Assembly (NCBI RefSeq): GCF_014656455.1
Contig: NZ_BNCL01000002.1
Location: 344,261 to 408,260, forward strand
DNA: 64,000 nt
Source of the DNA: Paracoccus aerius
Lineage (GTDB): Bacteria; Pseudomonadota; Alphaproteobacteria; Rhodobacterales; Rhodobacteraceae
Direction: 5' to 3'
Positions 11,061-19,182 of this stretch are shown here, piece by piece; position 1 is the stretch's first letter; the number at the start of each line of letters is the position of its first letter. A program made the translations under genes and the position numbers. The notes under the pieces were generated by a model. The model was not told the DNA's origin. It made no database searches and was given only the letters and a program-made list of their open reading frames with translations.

Positions 11061-11861
11061 ATGTCGGTGCTGATCGTCATCCCCGCCCGCCATGCCTCGA
11101 CCCGATACCCGGGCAAGCCGCTGGTGGAGTTGCGCGGCGCATCCGGCCAACCGCGCAGCCTGATCCGGCGCAGTTGGGATGCGGCGATGGCGGTGTCGGG
11201 TGTCGACCGCGTGGTTGTGGCGACCGACGACGGCCGCATCCGCGACCATGCGGCGGGCTTCGGGGCCGAGGTGGTGATGACCAGCACGACCTGCCGCAAC
11301 GGCACCGAACGCTGCGCCGAGGCCGTGGCGAACCTGGGCCTGACCCCGGACATCGTGGTGAACCTGCAGGGCGACGCGCCCCTGACGCCGCCCTGGTTCG
11401 TGGAAGATCTGGTGGCGGGCCTGCGCGCCGATCCCGATGCCGATGTGGCAACCCCGGTGCTGCGCTGCACGGGCCGGATGCGTGCCGACCTGATCGCCGA
11501 CCGCCACGCGGGCCGGGTGGGCGGAACCACGGCAGTCTTCGGCCACGACCGGCAGGCGCTTTTCTTTTCGAAAGAAGTGATTCCCTTCGCCGCGGGCGAT
11601 TTCGGGGATGATGATCCCAGTCCTGTCTTCCACCATGTCGGCGTCTATGCCTATCGCCCCGCCGCCCTGGCCGAATACACTGCCTGGGGCGAAGGCCGCC
11701 TCGAGGTGCTGGAAGGGCTGGAGCAGTTGCGGTTTCTGGAACGCGGCCGGCGCATCTTGTGCGTCGAGGTCGAATCGCGCGGCCGCCAGTTCTGGGAATT
11801 GAACAACCCCGAGGACGTGCCGCGCCTCGAGGTGATGATGCGGGCCATGAACCTGGACTGA
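11061..11861 (+). CDS. kdsB: 3-deoxy-manno-octulosonate cytidylyltransferase-like (CMP-Kdo synthetase)
   Basis: Nucleotidyltransferase of 266 residues that should activate Kdo or a related 3-deoxy sugar acid with CTP. The N-terminus has the KdsB signature IPARHASTRYPGKPL, and NLQGDAP matches the catalytic QGD region. It departs from typical KdsB in two places. The usual QGDEP is QGDAP, and the usual SGTDR is NGTER. The first loop, RGASGQPRSLIRR, is also altered. It may therefore be a capsule-dedicated paralogue or act on a different acid sugar, as suggested by its neighbours galU, galE and the glycosyltransferases. A second, canonical kdsB elsewhere in the genome would support this. It lies one base after cysQ. 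Confidence 0.75.
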   Translation: MSVLIVIPARHASTRYPGKPLVELRGASGQPRSLIRRSWDAAMAVSGVDRVVVATDDGRIRDHAAGFGAEVVMTSTTCRNGTERCAEAVANLGLTPDIVVNLQGDAPLTPPWFVEDLVAGLRADPDADVATPVLRCTGRMRADLIADRHAGRVGGTTAVFGHDRQALFFSKEVIPFAAGDFGDDDPSPVFHHVGVYAYRPAALAEYTAWGEGRLEVLEGLEQLRFLERGRRILCVEVESRGRQFWELNNPEDVPRLEVMMRAMNLD

Positions 11862-11927
11862 AAAAGCTGCCGCCAGGGACGATTTTGCCGGCATTCACCA
11901 GAATCCCTGCATCTTTCTGCATTTGCA

Positions 11928-11957
11928 TTGGCGTGCTTCCGCTGACACGGGTAATAT
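11928..11957 (+). promoter_or_regulatory. Candidate sigma-70-type promoter before galU
   Basis: TTGGCG (11928-11933), an 18-base spacer and TAATAT (11952-11957) lie in the 191-base gap between kdsB and galU. Downstream, before the galU start, is a perfect 14-bp palindrome at 12006-12019. The match is by eye only. Confidence 0.35.
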
Positions 11958-12005
11958 CCGGATTGATGATGCAGCCTTTGGGGCTGATGAGAGTTGTCAT
12001 GCGTT

Positions 12006-12019
12006 CGGCCGTACGGCCG
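12006..12019. repeat. 14-bp perfect palindrome in galU leader
   Basis: CGGCCGTACGGCCG is a perfect palindrome ending 33 bases before the galU start and about 50 bases after the candidate -10. It could be an operator or a short RNA hairpin. GC-rich palindromes of this length arise fairly often by chance in such DNA. Confidence 0.4.
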
Positions 12020-12052
12020 TTCGCGATTGATCGAACAAGGGTATCACAGCAA

Positions 12053-12949
12053 ATGAACCGTAAAGTTACCAAGGCCATCTTCCCCGTAGCTGGTCTGGGC
12101 ACGCGTTTTCTTCCGGCGACGAAAAGCATTCCGAAGGAAATCATGACCCTGGTCGATCGGCCGCTGATCCAGTACGCCATCGACGAGGCGCGGGCCGCCG
12201 GTATCACCGAGTTCATCTTCGTGACGTCCCGCGGCAAGGGCGCGCTCGAGGATTACTTCGACCATGCCCATGAACTGGAAAGCAGCCTCAAGAAATCCGG
12301 CAAGAACGACCTGCTGGAAGTGCTGCGCGGCACCAATATGGAATCGGGCGCCATTGCCTATATCCGCCAGCACAAGGCGCTTGGCCTGGGCCACGCGGTC
12401 TGGTGCGCGCGCCGCCTGCTGGCCGAGGACGAGCCCTTCGCCGTCGTGCTTACCGATGACGTCATCATGGGCGAGCCGCCCTGCCTGCAGCAGATGATCG
12501 AGGCCTATGGCGAGACCGGCGGCAGCATGGTCGCCACGATGGAAGTCGCACCCGAGAAGGCGCAGGCCTATGGCGTGCTGGACGTGGCCGAGGACATGGG
12601 CGCCATCGTCAAGGCACGCGGCATGGTCGAAAAGCCTCCGCTGGGCACTGCGCCGTCGAACCTGGCGGTGATCGGGCGCTATATCCTGGCCCCCACGGTG
12701 ATGGCGAACCTCAACAAGCTGAAGGCCGGGTCGGGCGGAGAGATCCAGCTGACCGACGCCATCGCAGACGAGATCGAGGCAGGGCGCGACGTGTTCGGCC
12801 TGCGCTTCCGTGGCCAGCGCTTCGACTGCGGATCGAAGGCGGGCTTCCTTCAGGCGACGGTGGCCTTTGGCCTTGATCGCGACGAGTTGAAGGACGAGTT
12901 CGCCGAATACCTGCACGACGTCATGTCCCTGCGCCGGGCGGCCGAATAA
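12053..12949 (+). CDS. galU: UTP-glucose-1-phosphate uridylyltransferase GalU
   Basis: UDP-glucose pyrophosphorylase of 298 residues, making UDP-glucose from UTP and glucose-1-phosphate in the cytoplasm. The N-terminal nucleotide-binding signature is PVAGLGTRFLPATKSIPKEI. LTDDVIMGEPPCLQQM matches the metal and uridine region, and VEKP, with the conserved Lys, is present. The start at MNRKVTKAIFP matches family length. The upstream in-frame extension overlaps kdsB in another frame and is rejected. It supplies UDP-glucose to galE, three bases downstream, and hence UDP-galactose to the glycosyltransferases that follow. A candidate promoter lies in the upstream gap. Confidence 0.96.
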   Translation: MNRKVTKAIFPVAGLGTRFLPATKSIPKEIMTLVDRPLIQYAIDEARAAGITEFIFVTSRGKGALEDYFDHAHELESSLKKSGKNDLLEVLRGTNMESGAIAYIRQHKALGLGHAVWCARRLLAEDEPFAVVLTDDVIMGEPPCLQQMIEAYGETGGSMVATMEVAPEKAQAYGVLDVAEDMGAIVKARGMVEKPPLGTAPSNLAVIGRYILAPTVMANLNKLKAGSGGEIQLTDAIADEIEAGRDVFGLRFRGQRFDCGSKAGFLQATVAFGLDRDELKDEFAEYLHDVMSLRRAAE

Positions 12950-12952
12950 TCC

Positions 12953-13939
12953 ATGTCGAAAACAGTTCTGGTGACGGGGGGTGCGGGCTATATCGGCTCG
13001 CACGCCTGCAAGGCCTTGGCGGCGGCGGGATACGTGCCGGTGACGCTGGACAATCTGTCCACCGGCTGGCGCGATGCGGTGAAGTTCGGCCCCTTCGTGC
13101 AGGCCGACCTGCTGGACCGGACGGCGCTTGATGCGGCCTTTGCCCAGCATCGCCCCGCGGCCGTCCTGCATTTCGCGGCGCTAAGCCAGGTGGGCGAGGC
13201 AATGGCCGAACCCGGCAAATACTGGCGCAACAATGTCAGTGGATCGCTGAACCTGATCGAGGCCGCGATCAACGCAGGGTGCCTGGATTTCGTGTTCAGT
13301 TCCACCTGCGCGACCTATGGCGACCGCGACGGAGAGGTTCTGGACGAGGATACGCCCCAAGCACCCCTGAACGCCTATGGCGCCTCCAAGCGCGCGATCG
13401 AGGATATGCTGGCCGATTTCGGCGCATCCCACGGCCTTCGCTCGGTGATCTTCCGCTATTTCAACGTGGCGGGCGCCGATCCGGATGGCGAGGTGGGCGA
13501 ACATCACCGCCCCGAAACGCATCTGATCCCGCTGATCCTGGATGCGGTTGACGGCAAGCGCGCTGCGCTGACGGTGCATGGGACCGATTATCCCACGCCC
13601 GACGGCACCTGCATCCGCGATTATGTTCATGTCATGGATCTGGTGGATGCCCATGTGAAGGGCCTGGAATGGCTGCGCGCGGGTCGCGGCAGCCGGGTCT
13701 TCTGCCTGGGCACGGGATCGGGCTTTTCCGTCCGCGAGGTCGTGGACGCCACCCGCCATGTCACAAACCGGCCCGTGCCGATGGTCGATGGCCCGCGCCG
13801 GGGCGGCGATGCGGTCAAGCTGGTCTGCGGCAGCACGCGGGCCAAGGCCGAACTGGGGTGGGAACCGGGGCGCTCGACCATGAAGCAGATGATCGGCGAC
13901 GCCTGGCGGTGGCACCAGAACGGCACCTATCAGGCGTGA
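12953..13939 (+). CDS. galE: UDP-glucose 4-epimerase GalE
   Basis: Short-chain dehydrogenase-fold epimerase, 328 residues, interconverting UDP-glucose and UDP-galactose with bound NAD. The Rossmann motif GGAGYIGSH is at residues 9-17. The catalytic Ser/Thr lie in FSSTC (116-117) and the Tyr-x-x-x-Lys pair is in YGASK (142-146). The stop codon overlaps a GTG that starts the next gene (GTGA), a sign of translational coupling into the glycosyltransferase genes. With galU it forms the sugar-nucleotide supply of this locus. Confidence 0.95.
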   Translation: MSKTVLVTGGAGYIGSHACKALAAAGYVPVTLDNLSTGWRDAVKFGPFVQADLLDRTALDAAFAQHRPAAVLHFAALSQVGEAMAEPGKYWRNNVSGSLNLIEAAINAGCLDFVFSSTCATYGDRDGEVLDEDTPQAPLNAYGASKRAIEDMLADFGASHGLRSVIFRYFNVAGADPDGEVGEHHRPETHLIPLILDAVDGKRAALTVHGTDYPTPDGTCIRDYVHVMDLVDAHVKGLEWLRAGRGSRVFCLGTGSGFSVREVVDATRHVTNRPVPMVDGPRRGGDAVKLVCGSTRAKAELGWEPGRSTMKQMIGDAWRWHQNGTYQA

Positions 13940-14961
13940 CGGTCGGGCCGCGTCTGCGCGGGGCCTGGTCGGCCTATCGCCAACGCCGGAAACGGCGAAA
14001 GCTGTTGTGGCGCTGCCTTCGGGCGGCGCGCGACCTGACCCCGGTCGTGGATCGCACTCCCGCGATCCGGACAGACGAAATCCTGTGCTTTGCGACCCTG
14101 CGCAACGAGATGCTGCGCCTGCCCGAATTCCTGGCGCATTACCGCAAGCTGGGTGTCGGCGCCTTCCTGATCGTGGACAATGCCAGCACCGACGGTTCGG
14201 ACGCCTTTCTGCGCGGGCAGCGGGACGTTTCGCTGTGGCGGGCGGCCGGAAGCTATCGCGCCTCGCGGTTCGGGATGGACTGGCTGGGCGCGTTGCAGTT
14301 CCGCCACGGGCATGGCCACTGGTGCCTGACGGTCGATGTGGACGAGTTGCTGGTCTATCCCGACTGGGACCGCCGCCCGCTGCCTGACCTTGCGGCGCAA
14401 CTGGATGCTGCCGGCAGGCCCGCCATGGGCGCGATGATGCTGGATCTGTATCCGCGTGGCCCGCTGGGGCAGGCGGATGCCGGCCCCGACGCGCCGCTGA
14501 CAGACCGGCTGCCCTGGTTCGACCCCTTGCCCTATCGCTGCCGGATGGTGCCGCCCAAGCGCAACCGCATCCTGCAGGGCGGCGTGCGGGAACGAGTATT
14601 CTTTCCCAAAGATCCCGACCGGGGGCCGACGCTGAACAAGCTGCCCCTGGTCCGGTGGAACCGGCGGTATGTTTATGTCAACTCGACCCACTCGGCCCTG
14701 CCGCCCCGGCTGAACGACCAATATGACGGGCCCGGCGATCCGCGCCTGTCGGGGGTTCTGCTGCATGGCAAGTTCCTGCCCGACAGCGTCCTTCGCGCGG
14801 CCGAGGAACTGGACCGCCGCCAGCACTTCATCGACCCCGACCAGTACCGGCCTTATCATGACGCCATCGCCAGGGGACCGATCCTTTGGCATCCTGGTGC
14901 CGTCCGCTATGCAGGATGGCGGCAATTGGTCGATCTGGGCCTGATGGGAACCCGCACCTAA
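13936..14961 (+). CDS. GT2-like glycosyltransferase (Glyco_tranf_2_4 type), first paralogue
   Basis: Putative cytoplasmic glycosyltransferase of 341 residues. The core ILCFATLRNEMLRLPEFLAHY...LIVDNASTDGSDAF is the nucleotide-sugar-binding half of a GT2-like fold, and LTVDVDELLVY carries the DxD-type metal motif. GTG at 13936 is chosen because it overlaps the galE stop and leads into a basic N-terminus (RKRRKLLW). The only longer readings would run inside galE. It is strongly similar along its whole length to the next gene (shared blocks GMDW, GHWCLTVD, LNKLPLVRW / LNKIPLVKW and EELDRRQH), which indicates tandem duplication. Donor and acceptor sugars cannot be read from sequence. It probably builds the exported polysaccharide. 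Confidence 0.8.
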   Translation: MTVGPRLRGAWSAYRQRRKRRKLLWRCLRAARDLTPVVDRTPAIRTDEILCFATLRNEMLRLPEFLAHYRKLGVGAFLIVDNASTDGSDAFLRGQRDVSLWRAAGSYRASRFGMDWLGALQFRHGHGHWCLTVDVDELLVYPDWDRRPLPDLAAQLDAAGRPAMGAMMLDLYPRGPLGQADAGPDAPLTDRLPWFDPLPYRCRMVPPKRNRILQGGVRERVFFPKDPDRGPTLNKLPLVRWNRRYVYVNSTHSALPPRLNDQYDGPGDPRLSGVLLHGKFLPDSVLRAAEELDRRQHFIDPDQYRPYHDAIARGPILWHPGAVRYAGWRQLVDLGLMGTRT

Positions 14962-14998
14962 TTGTCATCCATAGGTTGACGAAGAATTAACCTTTTTG

Positions 14999-15025
14999 CC
15001 AAATACGTGTAGGCAACGTATTTGG
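14999..15025. repeat. Perfect 9-bp inverted repeat between the two glycosyltransferase genes
   Basis: CCAAATACG (14999-15007) and CGTATTTGG (15017-15025) are separated by 9 bases, a perfect dyad in an AT-richer stretch. TTGACG lies just upstream at 14976-14981, so the dyad sits where a -10 or start site would be, as an operator would. Neither strand shows a U-tract after it, so a terminator is unlikely. Confidence 0.6.
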
Positions 15026-15071
15026 ACATCATGACAGACTGGCCACGGGATCTTGATCGGCAGGCACGGCA

Positions 15072-16100
15072 ATGCAAGGCCTGACCGCGCGTCCGCTGGT
15101 CAACCGCCTGCGCCGCCGCGCCGAACGGCAACGCCTGATCGCCCGGGGGATCCGGCGCCGCAATGCCCTGCGCCCCGTTGCCATCCGCACAGCCCAGATT
15201 GCCCGCGAAGATATCCTCTGCCTTGCCACGCTGCGCGATGAACGCGCGAGGCTGCCCTATTTCCTGGACTATTACCGCAACCTTGGCGTGCGCCATTTCC
15301 TGATGGTGGACAATGCCAGCCGGGACGGCAGCAGCGATTACCTGCGCGTGCAGCCCGATGTGTCGCTGTGGTGGACCGACCACAGCTACAAGGGCGCGCG
15401 CTTCGGCATGGACTGGATCAACTGGCTGCTGCTGCGCCACGGCAGGGGGCATTGGTGCCTGACCGTCGACCCCGACGAGTTCCTGGTGTACCCGCATATG
15501 GAACACCGGCCGCTGTCCGCGCTGACAAGCTGGCTGGATGCGACGGGGCGTCGGTCCTTTCCGGCGATGCTGCTGGACATGTATCCCAAGGGTCCGATCG
15601 AGGATGCGATCTGCGCCGAGGGCCAAAATCCCTTCGATGTCGCGCGCTTCTTCGACCCTGCCAACTACTCGATCCAGAAGAACCCCTATTTCGGCAACCT
15701 GTGGATCCAGGGCGGGCCGCGGACGCGTGCCTTCTTCACCCATGACCCGCTGTCAGGCCCCGCGCTGAACAAGATCCCGCTGGTCAAGTGGAGCGCGCGC
15801 TATGCCTATGTCAGTTCCACCCACATGCTTTTGCCGCGCGGGTTGAACCTGGTCTATGACGAGGACGGCGGCGAGCAGGTCTCGGGCTGCCTGCTGCACG
15901 CCAAGTTCCTGTCCAGCTTCACCACCAAGTCGGCCGAGGAACTGGACCGCCGCCAGCATTACGGCAACAGCCAGGAATACCGCGCCTATCACGCGGGACT
16001 GCACCAAGGCGTGCAGCTGTGGTGCAGCGAATCGCGCGAGTTCCGCGACTGGCGGCAGTTGGAGGACTTGGGCCTGATCTCGCGGGGGAACTGGGCATGA
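15072..16100 (+). CDS. GT2-like glycosyltransferase (Glyco_tranf_2_4 type), second paralogue
   Basis: Paralogue of the preceding gene, 342 residues. It has the same blocks: ILCLATLRDERARLPYF, LMVDNASRDGSSDYL, LTVDPDEFLVYP (DxD-like metal site), LNKIPLVKW and EELDRRQHY. The N-terminus is basic (RLRRRAERQR), again suggesting a membrane-surface association. The start ATG is preceded by GGCAGG. A 110-base gap with a dyad separates it from its paralogue, so it may have its own promoter. Its stop overlaps the next start (ATGA). The two copies probably add successive or alternative sugars. No specificity can be assigned. Confidence 0.8.
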   Translation: MQGLTARPLVNRLRRRAERQRLIARGIRRRNALRPVAIRTAQIAREDILCLATLRDERARLPYFLDYYRNLGVRHFLMVDNASRDGSSDYLRVQPDVSLWWTDHSYKGARFGMDWINWLLLRHGRGHWCLTVDPDEFLVYPHMEHRPLSALTSWLDATGRRSFPAMLLDMYPKGPIEDAICAEGQNPFDVARFFDPANYSIQKNPYFGNLWIQGGPRTRAFFTHDPLSGPALNKIPLVKWSARYAYVSSTHMLLPRGLNLVYDEDGGEQVSGCLLHAKFLSSFTTKSAEELDRRQHYGNSQEYRAYHAGLHQGVQLWCSESREFRDWRQLEDLGLISRGNWA

Positions 16101-17791
16101 AGGCAGGCGTGCAGGTCCGGCTGGGGGTGGTGCTGCTGTGCCACGACGACCTGGGACTGGCGGCGCGGCTGGCGCGCGTCTGGGCCGATGGCGGCGCAAG
16201 GGTGGCGATCCATGTCGACGCCAAGGTGCCTGCCCGCAAGGACGCCAGCCTGCGCAGGGCCCTGGCGGATTGCGACGGCGTGATCTTCACCAGGCGCCAC
16301 CGCTGTTCCTGGGGCCGCTTCAGCCTGGTGCGCGCGACGCAGGACGCCGCAGAGGACCTGCTGGACCGCTTTTCCGACACGACCCATGTCTATCTGGCCT
16401 CGGGCGCCTGCCTGCCCTTGCGGCCCGTCGCCGAACTGACGGCCTATCTGGCCGCCGATCCCGACCGCGACCATATCGAAAGCGTAAGCAGCCACGATGT
16501 CGGCTGGACCGTCGGCGGCCTGAACGAGGAACGCTTCACGCTGTTCTTTCCCTTTGACTGGAAGCGCCGCCGCTGGCTGTTCGACCGCTTCGTCGATTGG
16601 CAGCGCCGCCGCAGGATCTGCCGCCGGATGCCGGCAGGGCTGTCGCCGCATCTGGGATCGCAGTGGTGGTGCCTGACCGCGCGGACCCTGCGCGCGATCC
16701 TGGACGATCCCCGGCGGGCCGAGTTCGACCGCTTCTTCCGCTTCACCTGGATTCCGGACGAAAGCTATTTCCAGACCCTCGTGCGCCGGCATTCCTCGAA
16801 CGTGGAAAGCTGGTCGCTGACCATGGCCAAGTTCGACCATACGGGCCGGCCTTATTCGCTGTACGACGACCATGTGGACATGCTGGCCGAATCGCGCTGC
16901 TTCGTGGCCCGCAAGGTCTGGCCCGGCGCGGCGCGGCTGTTGTCGCATTTCCCGCTGCCCGACCAGGGCCAGCCGCAGGTCGATCCGCCGCAGCCGGCAA
17001 GGGTGTCGCGCATCATCAACCAGACCGTGCGCCGCCGCGTCCTGGGGCGGCCGGGCCTCTACATGCAAAGCCGATTTCCGCGCAAGGACGCGGAGAACGG
17101 CAAGACCTCGGCCCCCTATGCGGTGATCCAGGGGCTGGCGGACCTTTTCCCGGGATTCGAGCCCTGGCTGCAGAAACACCTGTCCTGCCAGGTCCACGGC
17201 CACCTTCTGGGACCGGAAGGGGTGGAATTCGCGGGCCGCGCCCGCACCGGGCCGGGGGCGATTTCGGCCGATCCGCTGATCCGCGACCGCGATCCGCAGG
17301 GCTTCCTGACCTCGTTGATCCGCATCACCGACCGGACGCAGGTGCTCCAGTTCAGCCCGCGCGACAACCAGGCGCTGAACTGGTTCATGGCGACCGATCC
17401 GAACGCGCACATGCTGGTCGTCACCGGCGCCTGGAAGCTGCCGCTTCTGCATTCGGACATGCCCTTCGACGACGTGCGACGGGTCTTTGCGCAATTGCAG
17501 CGGACTGAACTGGAACAGCTTGAGGTGCTGAATTCGCTGTGGGTCCGGGCGCGGCTGCATCACCACGACCTGGGGGATTTCCTGCTGAACCCCAAGCCGA
17601 TCCTTCAGGATTTCCTGCTGCAGATCGACCCGCATTCGGTTCCGATCACCACCTTGCCCGCGATGCGCGACCTGACGGGGCTTGACCAGATGCTGCGGCG
17701 GCTGCGCAATGCCGGCCTGCGTCCCCGCCTGATGGGCGAGGATCTGCCGCCGATCGAGTTGCTCAGCCCCGAAAGGGCTGCCGCCGAATGA
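16097..17791 (+). CDS. Branch-type (GT14-like) glycosyltransferase with extra C-terminal domain
   Basis: 564-residue protein. The N-terminal half resembles the core-2/I-branching beta-1,6-N-acetylglucosaminyltransferase family: VLLCHDDLGLAARL, VAIHVDAKV, WGRFSLVRAT, YLASGACLPLRP, and later SQWWCLTARTL and PDESYFQTL. The C-terminal half, from about residue 330, has no motif I can name. I recall similar fusions in Rhodobacterales, where the tail is a domain of unknown function. It starts at an ATG overlapping the previous stop and itself overlaps the sulfotransferase start, so the four genes from the first or second glycosyltransferase onward are tightly coupled. It probably adds a branch to the polysaccharide; the sugar is unknown. 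Confidence 0.75.
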   Translation: MKAGVQVRLGVVLLCHDDLGLAARLARVWADGGARVAIHVDAKVPARKDASLRRALADCDGVIFTRRHRCSWGRFSLVRATQDAAEDLLDRFSDTTHVYLASGACLPLRPVAELTAYLAADPDRDHIESVSSHDVGWTVGGLNEERFTLFFPFDWKRRRWLFDRFVDWQRRRRICRRMPAGLSPHLGSQWWCLTARTLRAILDDPRRAEFDRFFRFTWIPDESYFQTLVRRHSSNVESWSLTMAKFDHTGRPYSLYDDHVDMLAESRCFVARKVWPGAARLLSHFPLPDQGQPQVDPPQPARVSRIINQTVRRRVLGRPGLYMQSRFPRKDAENGKTSAPYAVIQGLADLFPGFEPWLQKHLSCQVHGHLLGPEGVEFAGRARTGPGAISADPLIRDRDPQGFLTSLIRITDRTQVLQFSPRDNQALNWFMATDPNAHMLVVTGAWKLPLLHSDMPFDDVRRVFAQLQRTELEQLEVLNSLWVRARLHHHDLGDFLLNPKPILQDFLLQIDPHSVPITTLPAMRDLTGLDQMLRRLRNAGLRPRLMGEDLPPIELLSPERAAAE

Positions 17792-19182
17792 GCCAGGGCT
17801 TCCGCAGCTTCGTGATCTTCGCCGAGATGCGCACGGGGTCAAACCTTCTCGAGGCGACGCTGAATGCCGTCCGGGGCGTCACCTGCTTCGGCGAGGCGTT
17901 CAATCCCTACATGATTGGCTGGCCCGACAAGGACGAGATGCTGGGCATCAGCCGCGCCGAACGCGAGGCCGATCCCTTGGACCTGCTGGCCAAGCTGACC
18001 GATCGGCCGGGCCATCTGCCGGGGTTTCGTTATTTCCACGACCACGATCCGCGTGTGCTGGAGCCGATCATCCAGGACCGACGCTGCGCCAAGATCATCC
18101 TGACGCGCAATCCGCTGGACAGCTATGTCTCGACCCGGTTGGCCTGGGAAACGAACCAGTGGAAGCTGAACGCATCCGAGACACCGATCCCCGCCCGCAT
18201 CACCTATGACGGCCAGGAGTTCCGCCGGATGCTGTCCGCCGCCGAGGGGTTCCGCCGCCACCTGACCGCCCGCTTGCAGGCGACGGGGCAGGCGGCATTC
18301 CACCTGGACTATGACGACCTGCGCGACCCCGAGGTGATGACCGGCCTGTTGCACTTCCTGGGCCGGACCGATCTGGACCGAGTGGAGCCGGCGCGCGACC
18401 AGGTGCCCCAGAACCCGCAGGAACTGGCCCGGAAGGTCGCCAATTTCGACGCGATGCAGGCGGACCTGCACGACATGGACCCCTTCGACCTGCACCGCCT
18501 GCCGGTCTTCGAACCCCGGCGCGGTCCCGCCGTGCCCAGCTTCGTCGCCACGGAGGCGGGGCGGGGCCTGCTGTTCATGCCGGTCAAGGGCGGGCCAGAA
18601 CAGCGGATCCGCGACTGGCTGTCCCGGCTAGGCCGGATCCAGGGCGGCTTCACCCAGTCCACCCTGCGCCAATGGAAACGCGCCCGCCCCGGCCACCGCA
18701 GCTTTTCCGTGCTGCGCCATCCCCTGCTGCGTGCCTGGGAGGCCTTCGACCACCTGCTGGTCCAGGGCAATACCGAACAGCGCGACCTGCTGCGCCGCCT
18801 GCACCGCGTGGCCCTGCCGCCCCAGGACGGGCTGGCCGAGCTTTCGAGTGACGCGCGGGTGGCGGTCTTCGCCGATTTCCTGGCCTTCCTGCGCCGCAAC
18901 CTGAACGGCCAGACCAGCCTGCCCACGCATCCCGTCTGGGCCAGCCAGACCGAGGTGCTGTCGGGCTTCGCGCGGCTTGCCGTGCCGGACATGCTGGTCC
19001 GAGAGGATCGTCTGCCCGAGGATCTGGCCCATCTTGCGCGGGCAGCGGGGATCGCGAATCTGGTGCTGGACGGGATGACTGCCCCGATTCCCGACGTGCT
19101 GCGGGATCGCAAGCTGGCCGAGGCCGCGCAGGCGGCATACCTGCGCGACTATGTGACCTTCGGCTTCGACCTGATGCCCTAG
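17788..19182 (+). CDS. Two-domain sulfotransferase (NodH-like)
   Basis: 464-residue protein. The N-terminal domain has PAPS-binding signatures: MRTGSNLLEA (residues 14-23, 5'-phosphosulfate loop) and ILTRNPLDSYVS (104-115, 3'-phosphate site). A second sulfotransferase-like domain starts near residue 259. It has a degenerate loop (LLFMPVKGGPEQRI) but a good 3'-phosphate motif, FSVLRHPLLRAWEAF (306-320). The likely reaction is transfer of sulfate from PAPS to a sugar hydroxyl, releasing PAP. CysQ at the head of the locus would remove that PAP. The gene overlaps the Branch transferase by four bases (ATGA) and is convergent with the phosphohexomutase, sharing the CTAG stop. A soluble cytoplasmic enzyme is expected. 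Confidence 0.75.
   Translation: MSQGFRSFVIFAEMRTGSNLLEATLNAVRGVTCFGEAFNPYMIGWPDKDEMLGISRAEREADPLDLLAKLTDRPGHLPGFRYFHDHDPRVLEPIIQDRRCAKIILTRNPLDSYVSTRLAWETNQWKLNASETPIPARITYDGQEFRRMLSAAEGFRRHLTARLQATGQAAFHLDYDDLRDPEVMTGLLHFLGRTDLDRVEPARDQVPQNPQELARKVANFDAMQADLHDMDPFDLHRLPVFEPRRGPAVPSFVATEAGRGLLFMPVKGGPEQRIRDWLSRLGRIQGGFTQSTLRQWKRARPGHRSFSVLRHPLLRAWEAFDHLLVQGNTEQRDLLRRLHRVALPPQDGLAELSSDARVAVFADFLAFLRRNLNGQTSLPTHPVWASQTEVLSGFARLAVPDMLVREDRLPEDLAHLARAAGIANLVLDGMTAPIPDVLRDRKLAEAAQAAYLRDYVTFGFDLMP

Noticed and set aside
10130..11530. A long N-terminal extension of the export permease frame
   Set aside because: It would run antisense through cysQ and kdsB and lacks transmembrane or family features. 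The TTG at 10127-10129 fits the family start.
14999..15025. The glycosyltransferase dyad as an intrinsic terminator
   Set aside because: No U-tract follows on either strand, and the dyad lies downstream of a -35-like box, so an operator is more likely.
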